Shown piece by piece: positions 8,754 through 17,332 of a DNA stretch of 41,570 nucleotides; position 1 is the first letter of the stretch; every line of letters starts with the position of its first letter. Position numbers and translations under genes: made by a program. The stretch comes from an uncultured Azospirillum sp. GTDB taxonomy: Bacteria; Pseudomonadota; Alphaproteobacteria; RF32; CAG-239. The notes beneath the pieces are model-generated. The model ran no database searches, was not told where the DNA came from, and worked only from the letters and a program-made list of their open reading frames with translations. Location: positions 1 through 41,570 of the forward strand of contig CANDEX010000006.1 in NCBI GenBank assembly GCA_947383875.1, in the 5' to 3' direction.

Positions 8754-9517
8754 TGGATTTTGTTTGTGATATAGCTTCTTTTGTTGGAAATATGTTTAGC
8801 TTTCTGTTTGATAAGCTTTGGTGGAAAGACTATGGAATACCGCTTATCGGAACAGTCGGTATTCCTTTGGTTGTTTGGATATTAACCCGTTACTATGGAG
8901 CAGATAAGGCGGAGGAAAGAAAGGAGTTACGTATACTTAAAAACAATTTAAGCTTTTTAGAATCTATTATTCGTGAAAATATTAAGAAGTTTTTAGCATT
9001 AAGAGAACGAACAGCAACTATCATTGATATAGAAAGCAGAACGAAAGGAGTTATTGAGCCAAGAGAGTTGGAAGTGATTATCAGTACTTTAATTGTTACT
9101 GATTATTTTGATGTTGTTGATTTAGAAAAATATGCGCCTTGTTCAAAATATAATCAGAATTTTATTTCATATTTAGTAATATTAAAAAGTATAATGCAAA
9201 TGTTGCATCGTAAAATAGAAGTTAGAAATGGAAGAATGAAAGCGGCTGGGTCGATTGATGAATTGACAAAAGATTGTAATGGTACGCTTAATATCTTGAG
9301 ACAAGATTGTCGTGAAAATAAGGAATTTTATCAGGAACTTAATAATATTATTCTAAAAAACAAAAACTTGATTTACGAAATTCAGAATATAGAAAAAAAG
9401 ATTGGAGTTCCTGTATGTAATTTGATTAAATTTACAGAAGACGAAGTAAAATTATTCACTCAAATTGAAAAAGAATATTCTGATTATATGAAAGAAGAAG
9501 GATTAACCAATGACTAA
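8753..9517 (+). CDS. Single-pass membrane protein within type III-like operon
   Basis: Encodes 254 residues. One strong hydrophobic segment lies at about residues 28-47 (IPLIGTVGIPLVVWILTRYY), followed by a long, charged, largely helical cytoplasmic part ending in KEEGLTND. No enzymatic motif is visible and I do not recognise a family. The ATG overlaps the stop of the Bro-N gene (TAATG), and its own end overlaps the mod start by 8 bp, so translation is probably coupled and the protein is made together with the restriction enzyme. A membrane-anchored partner is unusual for type III systems. Confidence 0.75.
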   Translation: MDFVCDIASFVGNMFSFLFDKLWWKDYGIPLIGTVGIPLVVWILTRYYGADKAEERKELRILKNNLSFLESIIRENIKKFLALRERTATIIDIESRTKGVIEPRELEVIISTLIVTDYFDVVDLEKYAPCSKYNQNFISYLVILKSIMQMLHRKIEVRNGRMKAAGSIDELTKDCNGTLNILRQDCRENKEFYQELNNIILKNKNLIYEIQNIEKKIGVPVCNLIKFTEDEVKLFTQIEKEYSDYMKEEGLTND

Positions 9518-11222
9518 AGAATTGCAGAGATTAGAATTAACGTGGCCGGGGAAGGATGAGCGGTTTAATCCGGAGCCGAGGATTTTGCTTGAAGATAAGG
9601 AGAAATCTTATGGCGATGCGGAAAGCGGCAATATGCTTATCCACGGAGATAATCTCTTAGCATTAAAAGCATTGGAGCAGGATTATGCAGGGAAAGTCAA
9701 GTGTATCTATATAGATCCGCCGTATAACACTGGTAACGCTTTTGAGCATTATGATGACGGTTTGGAACATTCTATATGGCTTTCTTTGATGCGAGATAGA
9801 TTGGAAATATTGAAAAATTTATTATCAGAAGATGGGGTCATATTTATTCAAATTGATGATAATGAACAAGCTTATTTAAAGATATTAATGGATGAAGTTT
9901 TTGGCAGACATAATTTTGTTAATTGTATAGCTGTAAAAATGTCAGAAGCAACAGGTGTGAAGATGTCCCATGCTCAAAAACGTTTTCCTAAGTTAAAAGA
10001 ATATATACTTTTTTATAAAAAAAGTATAATGCCTAGCATTAAACCAATTAAGATTCCATTAGATACATGGAATGATGAATACAAGGAGATACTTTTACAT
10101 ATTGAAGAAGATACTCTCGAAAAAATTAAAACTATTATGGATAAAGAAGAAACTTCAACAGAAGATGATGTTTCTGATGTAAATGAATTATTAAAAAATG
10201 CAAGTATTCAATCCTTAAATTCTTATTTTAAAGAACACTCAATAAAGGGGACCGAACAAGAAGATTTTAAATGGAAAAATGCTTGGCGAATTATACAGGC
10301 TGTTGGTGCAGGAAGTGTTAAGGAAAGAGCTAAGAATAGTAGAATATTAAGTCAAGATATTTCAGCTTTATTATCCGCCCAAAAAAAATTATATTTATTC
10401 AAATCAAACTTTGATGAAACGTCTAAAGATCCAAGGATTAGAATTATTTTTGCAGATAAATATTTAAAATATAACCCAGGAGATTTTTGGACAGATATAA
10501 AAACAAGTGGCGGAGTAGGACAAGAAGGCGGGGTATTATTTCCCAAAGGTAAAAAACCTGAGGCATTAATAGAGAGAATAATTAATACAGTAACAAACCC
10601 TGGCGACCTCGTTCTTGATAGTTTTCTTGGTTCCGGAACAACAGCGGCCGTTGCACATAAAATGGGACGCCGTTGGATTGGCGTGGAAATGGGCGACCAC
10701 GTATATACACATTGTATTCCGCGCTTACAGAAAGTCATCAATGGCGAAGACCAAGGTGGAATTACCAAATCTGTTAACTGGCAAGGCGGTGGTGGATTTA
10801 AGTTTTATGAATTAGCCTCATCCTTGATTGTTAAAGACAAATACGGTCAACAGATAATCTCGGACAAATACAACGCAGATATGCTTGCCGAAGCAATGTG
10901 TAAGGTTTTGGGGTATCACTATAAACCGGATGCGGAAAAATATTGGAAACAGGGCTATTCTTCCGAAAAGAATTTCATTTATACCACAACAATGGGGATG
11001 CAAGAAGCATCATTAGATAAGCTTGCCGCAGAAATTGGCGATAATAACCTTTTGATTTGTTGTAGTGCATTTGTTGGAAATCCTAAAGTTTATCCCAACA
11101 TCACAATCAAAAAAATCCCAAGTGCAATTTTAAAGAAATGCGAATGGGGACGCGAGGGCTACCCGCTTAACCTCAAAAACTACACCCCAACCGACGCAGA
11201 CTTCGAATTCGAGGAGGAGTGA
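9510..11222 (+). CDS. Type III-like N6-adenine methyltransferase Mod
   Basis: The 570-residue enzyme should transfer methyl groups from S-adenosylmethionine to adenine N6. Motif IV DPPY is at residues 69-72, followed by NTGNAFEHYDDGLEHS; motif I DSFLGSGTT is at 370-378. The order IV then I makes it a beta-class methyltransferase, as in Mod subunits. The region between (about 130-340) is the presumed target-recognition part, is AT-richer and least conserved, and leaves the recognition sequence unpredictable. The start overlaps the preceding gene by 8 bp, and its TGA overlaps the next ATG. Mod normally precedes res in type III loci; here it follows it with two genes between. Confidence 0.93.
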   Translation: MTKELQRLELTWPGKDERFNPEPRILLEDKEKSYGDAESGNMLIHGDNLLALKALEQDYAGKVKCIYIDPPYNTGNAFEHYDDGLEHSIWLSLMRDRLEILKNLLSEDGVIFIQIDDNEQAYLKILMDEVFGRHNFVNCIAVKMSEATGVKMSHAQKRFPKLKEYILFYKKSIMPSIKPIKIPLDTWNDEYKEILLHIEEDTLEKIKTIMDKEETSTEDDVSDVNELLKNASIQSLNSYFKEHSIKGTEQEDFKWKNAWRIIQAVGAGSVKERAKNSRILSQDISALLSAQKKLYLFKSNFDETSKDPRIRIIFADKYLKYNPGDFWTDIKTSGGVGQEGGVLFPKGKKPEALIERIINTVTNPGDLVLDSFLGSGTTAAVAHKMGRRWIGVEMGDHVYTHCIPRLQKVINGEDQGGITKSVNWQGGGGFKFYELASSLIVKDKYGQQIISDKYNADMLAEAMCKVLGYHYKPDAEKYWKQGYSSEKNFIYTTTMGMQEASLDKLAAEIGDNNLLICCSAFVGNPKVYPNITIKKIPSAILKKCEWGREGYPLNLKNYTPTDADFEFEEE

Positions 11223-12298
11223 TGGATAAAGAAAAAATAAATATAATAATTAAACAGCTTGAACAAATAGAACGAGAATCTTTCTCTCCACAAAATGATA
11301 AGCTTTTCACAGATGCAAAAAATATGTTAATAAAAAATGCACCATCAGGATTGAAATCTCGATTAGCAGATTTAAGTTACTGCTGTTTTCCAAATCAATT
11401 TTGGGATGATACAGGAAAACCTGAAAAAAATATTGATCATATAAAAAAATTAATTCAGTTATATGAGGAAAAATTATTCGATGTATCCAATCCTACATCT
11501 AAAGATGATTTATATAAAAAGAAATTATTAAAAGCAAAAAATATATCTACTGATTTTATGAAGAAACTAGGAGAAATGGTTGTTGGAGATTATCCAGATT
11601 TTCCTCGCCGAACATCTTGGTATATAACAAAATTTTTTGAAGAATCAGGTTTTCCGCAAATAAGACATGATGGCTCTACCAGAAGAATCTGGGCAACAGA
11701 ACAATTAGAAAATATGTCATTGGATGATCTATATATAGTTATTAAATGTTTATTTAAGAAAAAATATTTTAGCGATGAAAACTCAAATATAAACAATGCA
11801 AAGGAAGCCTTAAAAAAGGAATTGGAAAAAGCTTGCAATGAAGATGAATTTGAAGATTTATCAGATGTTTTTGACGTTGACGTTAATTCATCATTATTAT
11901 TTAATAAAGAAATCATCACCGATGATAATATATTAAACACAGATATAGAAAAAGCTAAGGAATTATATGTAAAAGGAGAATTTCAATTAGCTATAGAGAA
12001 AATTTGGGATGCTTTTGAACGGATTAAATCTTATTATAGAAATGATAAAAAAGATTCAGCTAATGTAATAGTGAATGCTTTATCTGATGAAATTAAAGAT
12101 GCCAAAAATTCTTCAAATACTGATGAAAAGAGTTTATTCTTTGAAAATGAGCTAATAGAATTAACTGCTTTAGGGAATAATTACAAGATTAGACATTCTG
12201 AAAAAAATAAGCCAATTATAAGCAACCTCAATACACAAGAATATTTATTTTTTCGTGTCTTAAATTTAATTAATCTTATTCATGTAAGAATGGACTAA
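11222..12298 (+). CDS. AbiJ/HEPN-like putative abortive infection protein
   Basis: 358 residues. The middle (about 125-180) contains RRTSWYITKFFEESGF and GSTRRIWATEQLENMSLDDL, a pattern I associate with AbiJ N-terminal-type domains. The C-terminal 130 residues are helical, with a conserved-looking NNYKIRHSEKNKP; an R-H pair in this position is typical of HEPN nucleases linked to Abi systems. The second His of the usual Rx4-6H motif is replaced by Lys or lies elsewhere, so catalysis is uncertain. The ATG at 11222 overlaps the mod TGA (TGATG) and has a strong GAGGAGGA; a GTG at 11219 is less likely. It closes the five-gene operon and could be a back-up effector. Confidence 0.5.
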   Translation: MDKEKINIIIKQLEQIERESFSPQNDKLFTDAKNMLIKNAPSGLKSRLADLSYCCFPNQFWDDTGKPEKNIDHIKKLIQLYEEKLFDVSNPTSKDDLYKKKLLKAKNISTDFMKKLGEMVVGDYPDFPRRTSWYITKFFEESGFPQIRHDGSTRRIWATEQLENMSLDDLYIVIKCLFKKKYFSDENSNINNAKEALKKELEKACNEDEFEDLSDVFDVDVNSSLLFNKEIITDDNILNTDIEKAKELYVKGEFQLAIEKIWDAFERIKSYYRNDKKDSANVIVNALSDEIKDAKNSSNTDEKSLFFENELIELTALGNNYKIRHSEKNKPIISNLNTQEYLFFRVLNLINLIHVRMD

Positions 12299-12302
12299 AA
12301 CT

Positions 12303-12745
12303 CTACCCCACACTCCAAGTAACATCAAACATCGGCTCAATGGTATAGTTCATCTTTAAGCTGCGTTTTTTTGCCACCGATAAGACGGTTACATTTCTTT
12401 TCAAGCTCGCTTTCAATATCAAAAGTGTTGAATTCGTTGTTATGGATTTCTTTTTGTTATTGCTTGATTTCTTCATCCAGAGCAAATTTCTTTGCAAAGT
12501 CCTTTTCCATCTTAAATTGGCGTTTGAGACTGGTAACTTTGTTTTTGAGCTTATCTCCTTTTAAGTGTATGGCTTGCTTTTCATCTACGAGCCAACGGTT
12601 TAGTTTATCTACTTCCACCCGGAGCAAAATATCTATCCTATGTTTTCCGATGGTTTCAGAGGAAATGTTAAAGAATGTGCATTGTTTGATATTGTTTAGA
12701 AATTCCTCTTTTTTTCTTGCATCATAATTTAAATTAATCTAATCC
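12303..12745 (-). pseudogene. Decayed SNF2-type helicase C-terminal tail
   Basis: On the minus strand a readable peptide runs from a stop near 12745 through KKEEFLNNIKQ, KLNRWLVDEKQ, FAKKFALDEEIKQ, then an in-frame TAA, then QKEIHNNEFNTFDIESELEKK and, after a frameshift, YTIEPMFDVTWSVG before a final TAG. A pattern of 'K..L..EI..LQKE....FD.EDEIE...D.LI' ending in a short F.I.W strand is found at the end of large SNF2-type helicases from defence islands; this assignment is from memory of the family. The body of the helicase is absent. It fills the space between the type III-like operon and the DUF262 gene; open plus-strand frames here are shadows. Confidence 0.5.
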
Positions 12746-12806
12746 ACTTTAAATTAATAATTATGCCACATTAAACCACTTTTTTTAACAACCAACTTTC
12801 TTTATA

Positions 12807-14633
12807 TCATTCATCAAATATAAAGTTTATTATTCTATCTTGAGCCTTTTTGGTAACAACCATAATATCCTCCTTTGTCCAATATGGTCTATTACTACCT
12901 TTATATGTGGCAACCAAACTTCTGGCAATAGGATATAAACTATTAATATATCCTGTTTTATCTGCTAATGTTGTAGACACTTTTGTTCTAAACCACTCAT
13001 TACCAATACTTCTGTTAATTTTCTCTTCTAAAAGTATTTTGTTACCAATTTTATTTACAAACTCATTAAATTCATCTTCACTATGAATATTAGCATCCTT
13101 GCGAATTTCTTGAAGATTTTTACCACTATCCGGCATTATATGTTCAATATCACATTTATAACCTATATTAAAGTCAACCCCTTTATCTTTCGCAAACAAG
13201 TATTCATTCAAATACACCAAACTATTTTTATGATAAGCCATGATGTACTCTTCAAGATCATCTCTGTTCCAATTACCACGAATGTGTTCATCAAAATCAG
13301 TTTTAATCTTTTTTTCAGAGACATCCAAAGCTACTAAAGACACATTTTCCTTAAATAAAAAAGATTTAAATTTTGAGCTAGAATACCCCGCATCAACTAA
13401 TTCTAAAATAGTGAATAACCTCAACATACATTCACAAACGGTCTTGATTTTATCTTCTGAAATCTCATTTTCATTGTATCTATAAAAATAACTAGCTAAG
13501 AATAACTTTGAGTTTTCATTAAACTTAGAAAGCACCTGCACAACAGGATACCTTGAAACCTTTTTCCATATTTTTGCCAAAGTAAGCAATTTTGCAGATA
13601 ACTCTTTTGGATTTTCTAACATTTTTTTATTAAGATTTGTAAAATATCTTCTAACCCCTGGAGTACTCACATCAGTATCTTTCTCTTTTGCTCGCTCATA
13701 ATACATATGCTGCATAAGAATGGAATCTATTGAAGCTATTTTATTTCCTTTCAGTTCATTAGTTTGTTCTAATAAATCTTTCCAAACCCCTGCAAATTCG
13801 TTACCTATACCTTTTTTCTCCGCAACAGAATACAACTGTGCCGCAATAATATCTGCATCATAAAGAGGTAATCCATCAGAATTTAAAGAATTAAACATTG
13901 TTATAGCTTGTTCAACCTGCCAACTTTTAATTTCAATTACCTCACACATTTCTGTAAAAGCTTTAGAAAATGAATTTATTTCTGAAGCATCTAAACTAGC
14001 AATTTTTTCATAAAAATATTTAAAGTTTCTGAAAAAATTCGTATACTTATTATCTTTCTGCCTATAAGGTATTTTTATTACATTTTTTTCAATTTCTTCA
14101 TAACTAACCGCTTTGAGTATAAGCTCTAATTCAGATTTATAAATTTCGTTTATAGAAGCATTTTCTAAAACGGAAACTTTATTACAAATCGCTCTATCTT
14201 TCTCCAAATTTGCCTTATCTGAGATATCTTCAGGCTCTGCCTTATACAAGATTCCCATAATTTTTCTTCTACGATCTTTTAAACCTCTACATAATCCTTC
14301 TGATTCTTCATCTCTATCCGTCTTATTTATTGCATCATTAATACCTATAAGCAGAGCTTTAAGTAATAACAAAAAAGTAGTTGTACGTTGCTGACCATCT
14401 ATCAGAGCAAATTTTGTATCATTTTCTTGACAATTTACAATTATGGTTCCAAAAAAATACCTATCTCGACTCTCACTTTCCACAAAATTTATAATATCCT
14501 GCCATAACTTATCACAATTATCTATTCCCCAAGAATATGCTCTTTGGTATTCAGGGATGGTAAAAATAGCCTCATCATCTAATTTAAGATAGTCTCCTAT
14601 TTTTTTTAATTTTGGCTCAATATTTTTTACCAT
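12807..14633 (-). CDS. GmrSD-like DUF262/DUF1524 restriction protein
   Basis: 608 residues. The N-terminal DUF262 (ParB/GmrS-like) domain shows IPEYQRAYSWG at residues 26-36 and DGQQRTTT at 79-86, the signature loop of the family. The C-terminal DUF1524 domain carries an HNH-type nuclease motif DIEHIMP (D495-P501), followed by NKIGNKILLEEKINRSIGN. GmrSD proteins are NTP-dependent type IV enzymes that cut modified phage DNA; many homologues are uncharacterised anti-phage proteins. The frame extends upstream to 14699, but ATG 14633 has AGGAG about ten bases before it and begins exactly where homology is expected. It is monocistronic and AT-rich. Key residues are intact. Confidence 0.88.
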   Translation of the reverse strand: MVKNIEPKLKKIGDYLKLDDEAIFTIPEYQRAYSWGIDNCDKLWQDIINFVESESRDRYFFGTIIVNCQENDTKFALIDGQQRTTTFLLLLKALLIGINDAINKTDRDEESEGLCRGLKDRRRKIMGILYKAEPEDISDKANLEKDRAICNKVSVLENASINEIYKSELELILKAVSYEEIEKNVIKIPYRQKDNKYTNFFRNFKYFYEKIASLDASEINSFSKAFTEMCEVIEIKSWQVEQAITMFNSLNSDGLPLYDADIIAAQLYSVAEKKGIGNEFAGVWKDLLEQTNELKGNKIASIDSILMQHMYYERAKEKDTDVSTPGVRRYFTNLNKKMLENPKELSAKLLTLAKIWKKVSRYPVVQVLSKFNENSKLFLASYFYRYNENEISEDKIKTVCECMLRLFTILELVDAGYSSSKFKSFLFKENVSLVALDVSEKKIKTDFDEHIRGNWNRDDLEEYIMAYHKNSLVYLNEYLFAKDKGVDFNIGYKCDIEHIMPDSGKNLQEIRKDANIHSEDEFNEFVNKIGNKILLEEKINRSIGNEWFRTKVSTTLADKTGYINSLYPIARSLVATYKGSNRPYWTKEDIMVVTKKAQDRIINFIFDE

Positions 14634-14707
14634 AATATGCAATCTCCTTATACATAATCTTCTATTCATATTATTTTCACAATAAAGCAACGTCAACACA
14701 AAAAATT

Positions 14708-14833
14708 TTATTCATTTTTAATCATCATCTCTCTTATTAACTTAGCCTGCTCTTTCATACCAAGGATTTCTTCTCTATTAGTCAGAAAAAATTGGAAAAT
14801 TTTTACAGAGGATGCTCCTTCCCTTTTAGCCAT
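14708..14833 (-). CDS. Doubtful 41-aa ORF or remnant
   Basis: A short frame reads MAKREGASSVKIFQFF and ends in KLIREMMIKNE. No ribosome site is visible. On the opposite strand another frame (to a stop at 14886-14888) reads NWKIFTEDAPSLLAMYTEL and ends just where the methyltransferase remnant begins. Only one of the two can be genuine; both may be decayed pieces. Function unknown. Confidence 0.2.
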   Translation of the reverse strand: MAKREGASSVKIFQFFLTNREEILGMKEQAKLIREMMIKNE

Positions 14834-14883
14834 GTATACTGAACTAGCAAACAAAGGTTACCTTCTTGATTATATAACAACGG

Positions 14884-15256
14884 AATAAGATTTATTATAC
14901 ATCATTGTTTAGCTGTGCCAGAATTGGCGAGACATTTTTACCTAGTCTTGATATGGAATCAGCTGTATCGAATGAACTTTTAGGAGACAGAGCATTGGGG
15001 TATATGCAAAAAAAATAAGCAAGCAACCATGATCCAGGGAAATTTTTTAGATGATAGTGTTTTCAATAAATTAGTAGAAACAAACATTCAAAAGAAAGCA
15101 ACTCTGAGTCTCATGAATCCACCTTGCCAAGACTTTTCAAGTGCTGGAAAAAGAGATAAACGTAATCCGAGAGCTTTTTTATATGAAAGAGCTTTGGAGG
15201 GGGACAGAAAACCGGAGCAGATGTTAAACTTTATTGCTAATCCGAACAAAGTTTAA
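14884..15256 (+). pseudogene. Frameshifted, truncated C5-cytosine methyltransferase
   Basis: The first frame reads YYTSLFSCARIGETFLPSL and then SNELLGDRALGYMQKK before a stop in an A8 run at about 15009-15016. A one-base shift there restores reading: KQATMIQGNFLDDSVF, then LMNPPCQDFSSAGKRDKRN. SCAxIGE is motif I of Dcm enzymes (normally CAGIGE, here R replaces G) and PPCQ is the catalytic motif IV. Motifs VI-X are missing and the frame stops at 15256. It is therefore a dead fragment, of a different subfamily from the intact enzyme at 16337-17332. An ATG at 15029 gives a 75-residue frame, but it is unlikely to be functional. Confidence 0.75.
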
Positions 15257-15293
15257 CATAAAAACAGTATGATATTAAAAATTCTCTTTTTCC

Positions 15294-16340
15294 CTACTTA
15301 ATTAAAAGATTTTCGTACCCTCGCTCTTTAATCACTTCAGGAATATTATTAATCGGAGGAAACTCATTTACAATTTCTTCCCTTAAACTATCCAATAATT
15401 TATCAGCTACCATACGTGAATACTTTCCTCTTAGTGCTTTGGCATACCAATCAATTAAATTATCTTCTGTAATTATACTTTGAATTTTACTTTTCCAACC
15501 AATCTGAGTTAAAAGAGATAAGATTACATTTTTTTCTGCATTTTTGCATACGATAACAATTCTATCGGATGATACACTATTAACAATATTTTCTGCTAAT
15601 TCTACATCAAGACTTAAATGTTTAATTTGAATTGCCGGCCCCCAATTAGAGTACATATCCAAACCTCTATCTGCAGCATTTGTTACCCCAACCCTATATA
15701 CTCGTGCCTCTTGGATATACTGAGGATTATTGAAGTCTATACACATTACTTTTTGCGCAAAATCAGAAAATTCGGATAATAAATCATAATGATCTTTCCC
15801 TATAGAAAGCTCAACTTTTAATTCTAAAACATTAACTAACGTTGAAAATAAAGCATAAACGATAATTTCATAAATCTTATCTAAACTTCTCTTTAACCCT
15901 GGTTCTCGCCAAAAGGAATCTATAAGTTTTTTAACATCAAATGTCTCTATCGTTGCTTCATTACAATAAGATAGTGCTGACAACAATTGGAGGTGTCTTG
16001 CTGTAAATTTATCATAAATATATGCTTCAATTGCCCCATTAGTTTCTCTATTAACTTTTCCAAGAGCACTTATATATTTAGGAGGCAATGCGTTATTTTC
16101 AAATAAATTGTCTTGAAACTTTGCACTACTAGTACAGACGCGCCCTAACAACTGAATACAGATATCATCTCGCCACTTTTTACTTTTGTTTCTATAATCT
16201 TCTAAATTAAGTAAATCTATATCTCCATATACACGATCATGATACAAAATTTCTGCGATTTGAATAGGTTTATACAAATGCACTCTAGATTTTTTCAAAA
16301 TACTATCCAATGCCTCTTTAGCTTCATCAAAAACACTCAT
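15294..16340 (-). CDS. HaeII-like type II restriction endonuclease
   Basis: 348 residues, close to the length of R.HaeII. The segments HLYKPIQIAEILYHDR near the N-terminus, RVCTSSAKFQDNLFENNALPP, EPGLKRSLDKIYEII, and RVGVTNAADRGLDMYSNWGP with IQIKHL match my memory of the HaeII family. R.HaeII cuts RGCGCY; the same specificity is a prediction here, not shown. It overlaps the methyltransferase stop by 4 bp (ATGA) and is the second gene of the two-gene operon. The methylase being upstream would allow host protection before endonuclease accumulates. The gene is very AT-rich compared with the chromosome to the right, consistent with acquisition. Confidence 0.8.
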   Translation of the reverse strand: MSVFDEAKEALDSILKKSRVHLYKPIQIAEILYHDRVYGDIDLLNLEDYRNKSKKWRDDICIQLLGRVCTSSAKFQDNLFENNALPPKYISALGKVNRETNGAIEAYIYDKFTARHLQLLSALSYCNEATIETFDVKKLIDSFWREPGLKRSLDKIYEIIVYALFSTLVNVLELKVELSIGKDHYDLLSEFSDFAQKVMCIDFNNPQYIQEARVYRVGVTNAADRGLDMYSNWGPAIQIKHLSLDVELAENIVNSVSSDRIVIVCKNAEKNVILSLLTQIGWKSKIQSIITEDNLIDWYAKALRGKYSRMVADKLLDSLREEIVNEFPPINNIPEVIKERGYENLLIK

Positions 16341-17332
16341 AATAAAATCCCCTGTTTTAAATCCGTTATAGTTTCTTGATGAAAATTCTTATCATTCATA
16401 ATCGGAGATTTTAAGGCTTTCATCATTTCTTTAGCTACAGCAGTTATAACTGGAATAGCTACAGAATTACCACATTGTTTTTTTATTTTACTATATGGTA
16501 ATACTATCTTAAAAGAATCTGGAAAACCTTGAATTCTAAGCATTTCTCTTTCAGTTGGTCTTCTTTCATCATTTACCAAAATATAATTAGCAGATGCTCC
16601 AGCTCGTAATGCTGACGAATAAGGATGAGGTGTCACCGAACCGGACATATTTTCATGAGAAATATAAGGTCTGGGATAATTTTTATCTTTTAATCTTTCT
16701 AATCTAGATTTTTTAATTCTTTCACTAACAAAGTATTTGTCACTTACAGAATATTCTAGAATATCTTTTAAGGATTTTCTTTGTTCCACAGGAGTAGGAA
16801 AATTAAAATTCACATTATCTAAAAAACCAACAATTATTATACGCTCTCTATTTTGAGGCACCCCATAATCTAAAGCATTTAAAACCTTTGCATATACATG
16901 ATATCCTAAACATTCAAGGTGTTCTTTTATAATTCTAAATGTCTTTCCGCGATCATGTGCTGCTAAATTTTTCACATTTTCAAGCATAAATGCTGCAGGT
17001 CTTTTTTCTTTTAATATTCTTTCAATATCAAAAAATAATGCACCACAAGTTTCATTTGCAAATCCCTCTTTTTTTCCAATAATAGAAAAAGCTTGACAAG
17101 GGAAACCAGCTAATAGGATGTCAAAATCAGGTATATCTTTAGAATGAATTTTTGTAATATCTCCTGAAGGATGTTCTCCAAAATTAGCTTCGTAGGTTCT
17201 ACAAGCATCTTCATCAATCTCTGAAGAAAAAACACATTTACCACCAACAGATTCAAATCCCAGTCTGATTCCACCTATACCAGCAAATAAGTCTATAAAT
17301 TTAAAACTATCCCACAAAGTGCACCTCAGCAT
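16337..17332 (-). CDS. C5-cytosine methyltransferase, HaeII-system partner
   Basis: 331 residues (326 from the alternative start) with all main Dcm motifs: I FIDLFAGIGGIRLGF, IV AGFPCQAFS with the catalytic Cys, VI MLENVKNL, VIII QNRERIIIVGF, IX RMLRIQGFPDSF and X QCGNSVAIPV. The variable target region lies between VIII and IX (about 180-260). It modifies cytosine C5 and should protect sites of the downstream HaeII-like nuclease. The ATG at 17332 lacks a clear ribosome site; an in-frame TTG at 17317 has GAGGT just upstream and would begin closer to the conserved fold, so the start is uncertain. Unlike the remnant at 14884-15256, it is complete. Confidence 0.92.
   Translation of the reverse strand: MLRCTLWDSFKFIDLFAGIGGIRLGFESVGGKCVFSSEIDEDACRTYEANFGEHPSGDITKIHSKDIPDFDILLAGFPCQAFSIIGKKEGFANETCGALFFDIERILKEKRPAAFMLENVKNLAAHDRGKTFRIIKEHLECLGYHVYAKVLNALDYGVPQNRERIIIVGFLDNVNFNFPTPVEQRKSLKDILEYSVSDKYFVSERIKKSRLERLKDKNYPRPYISHENMSGSVTPHPYSSALRAGASANYILVNDERRPTEREMLRIQGFPDSFKIVLPYSKIKKQCGNSVAIPVITAVAKEMMKALKSPIMNDKNFHQETITDLKQGILL

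Noticed and set aside
10381..10388. A8 run in mod as a phase-variation tract
   Set aside because: Runs of eight A are common in AT-rich coding DNA and no longer simple-sequence repeat is present as in known phase-variable mod genes.
10352..10768. 138-codon minus-strand frame inside mod
   Set aside because: It is antisense to the conserved motif I region of the methyltransferase, with no ribosome site and implausible composition.
12371..12727. 118-codon plus-strand frame
   Set aside because: It is the mirror of the degraded helicase tail on the minus strand; Ser/Phe/Leu-rich composition is that of an antisense shadow.
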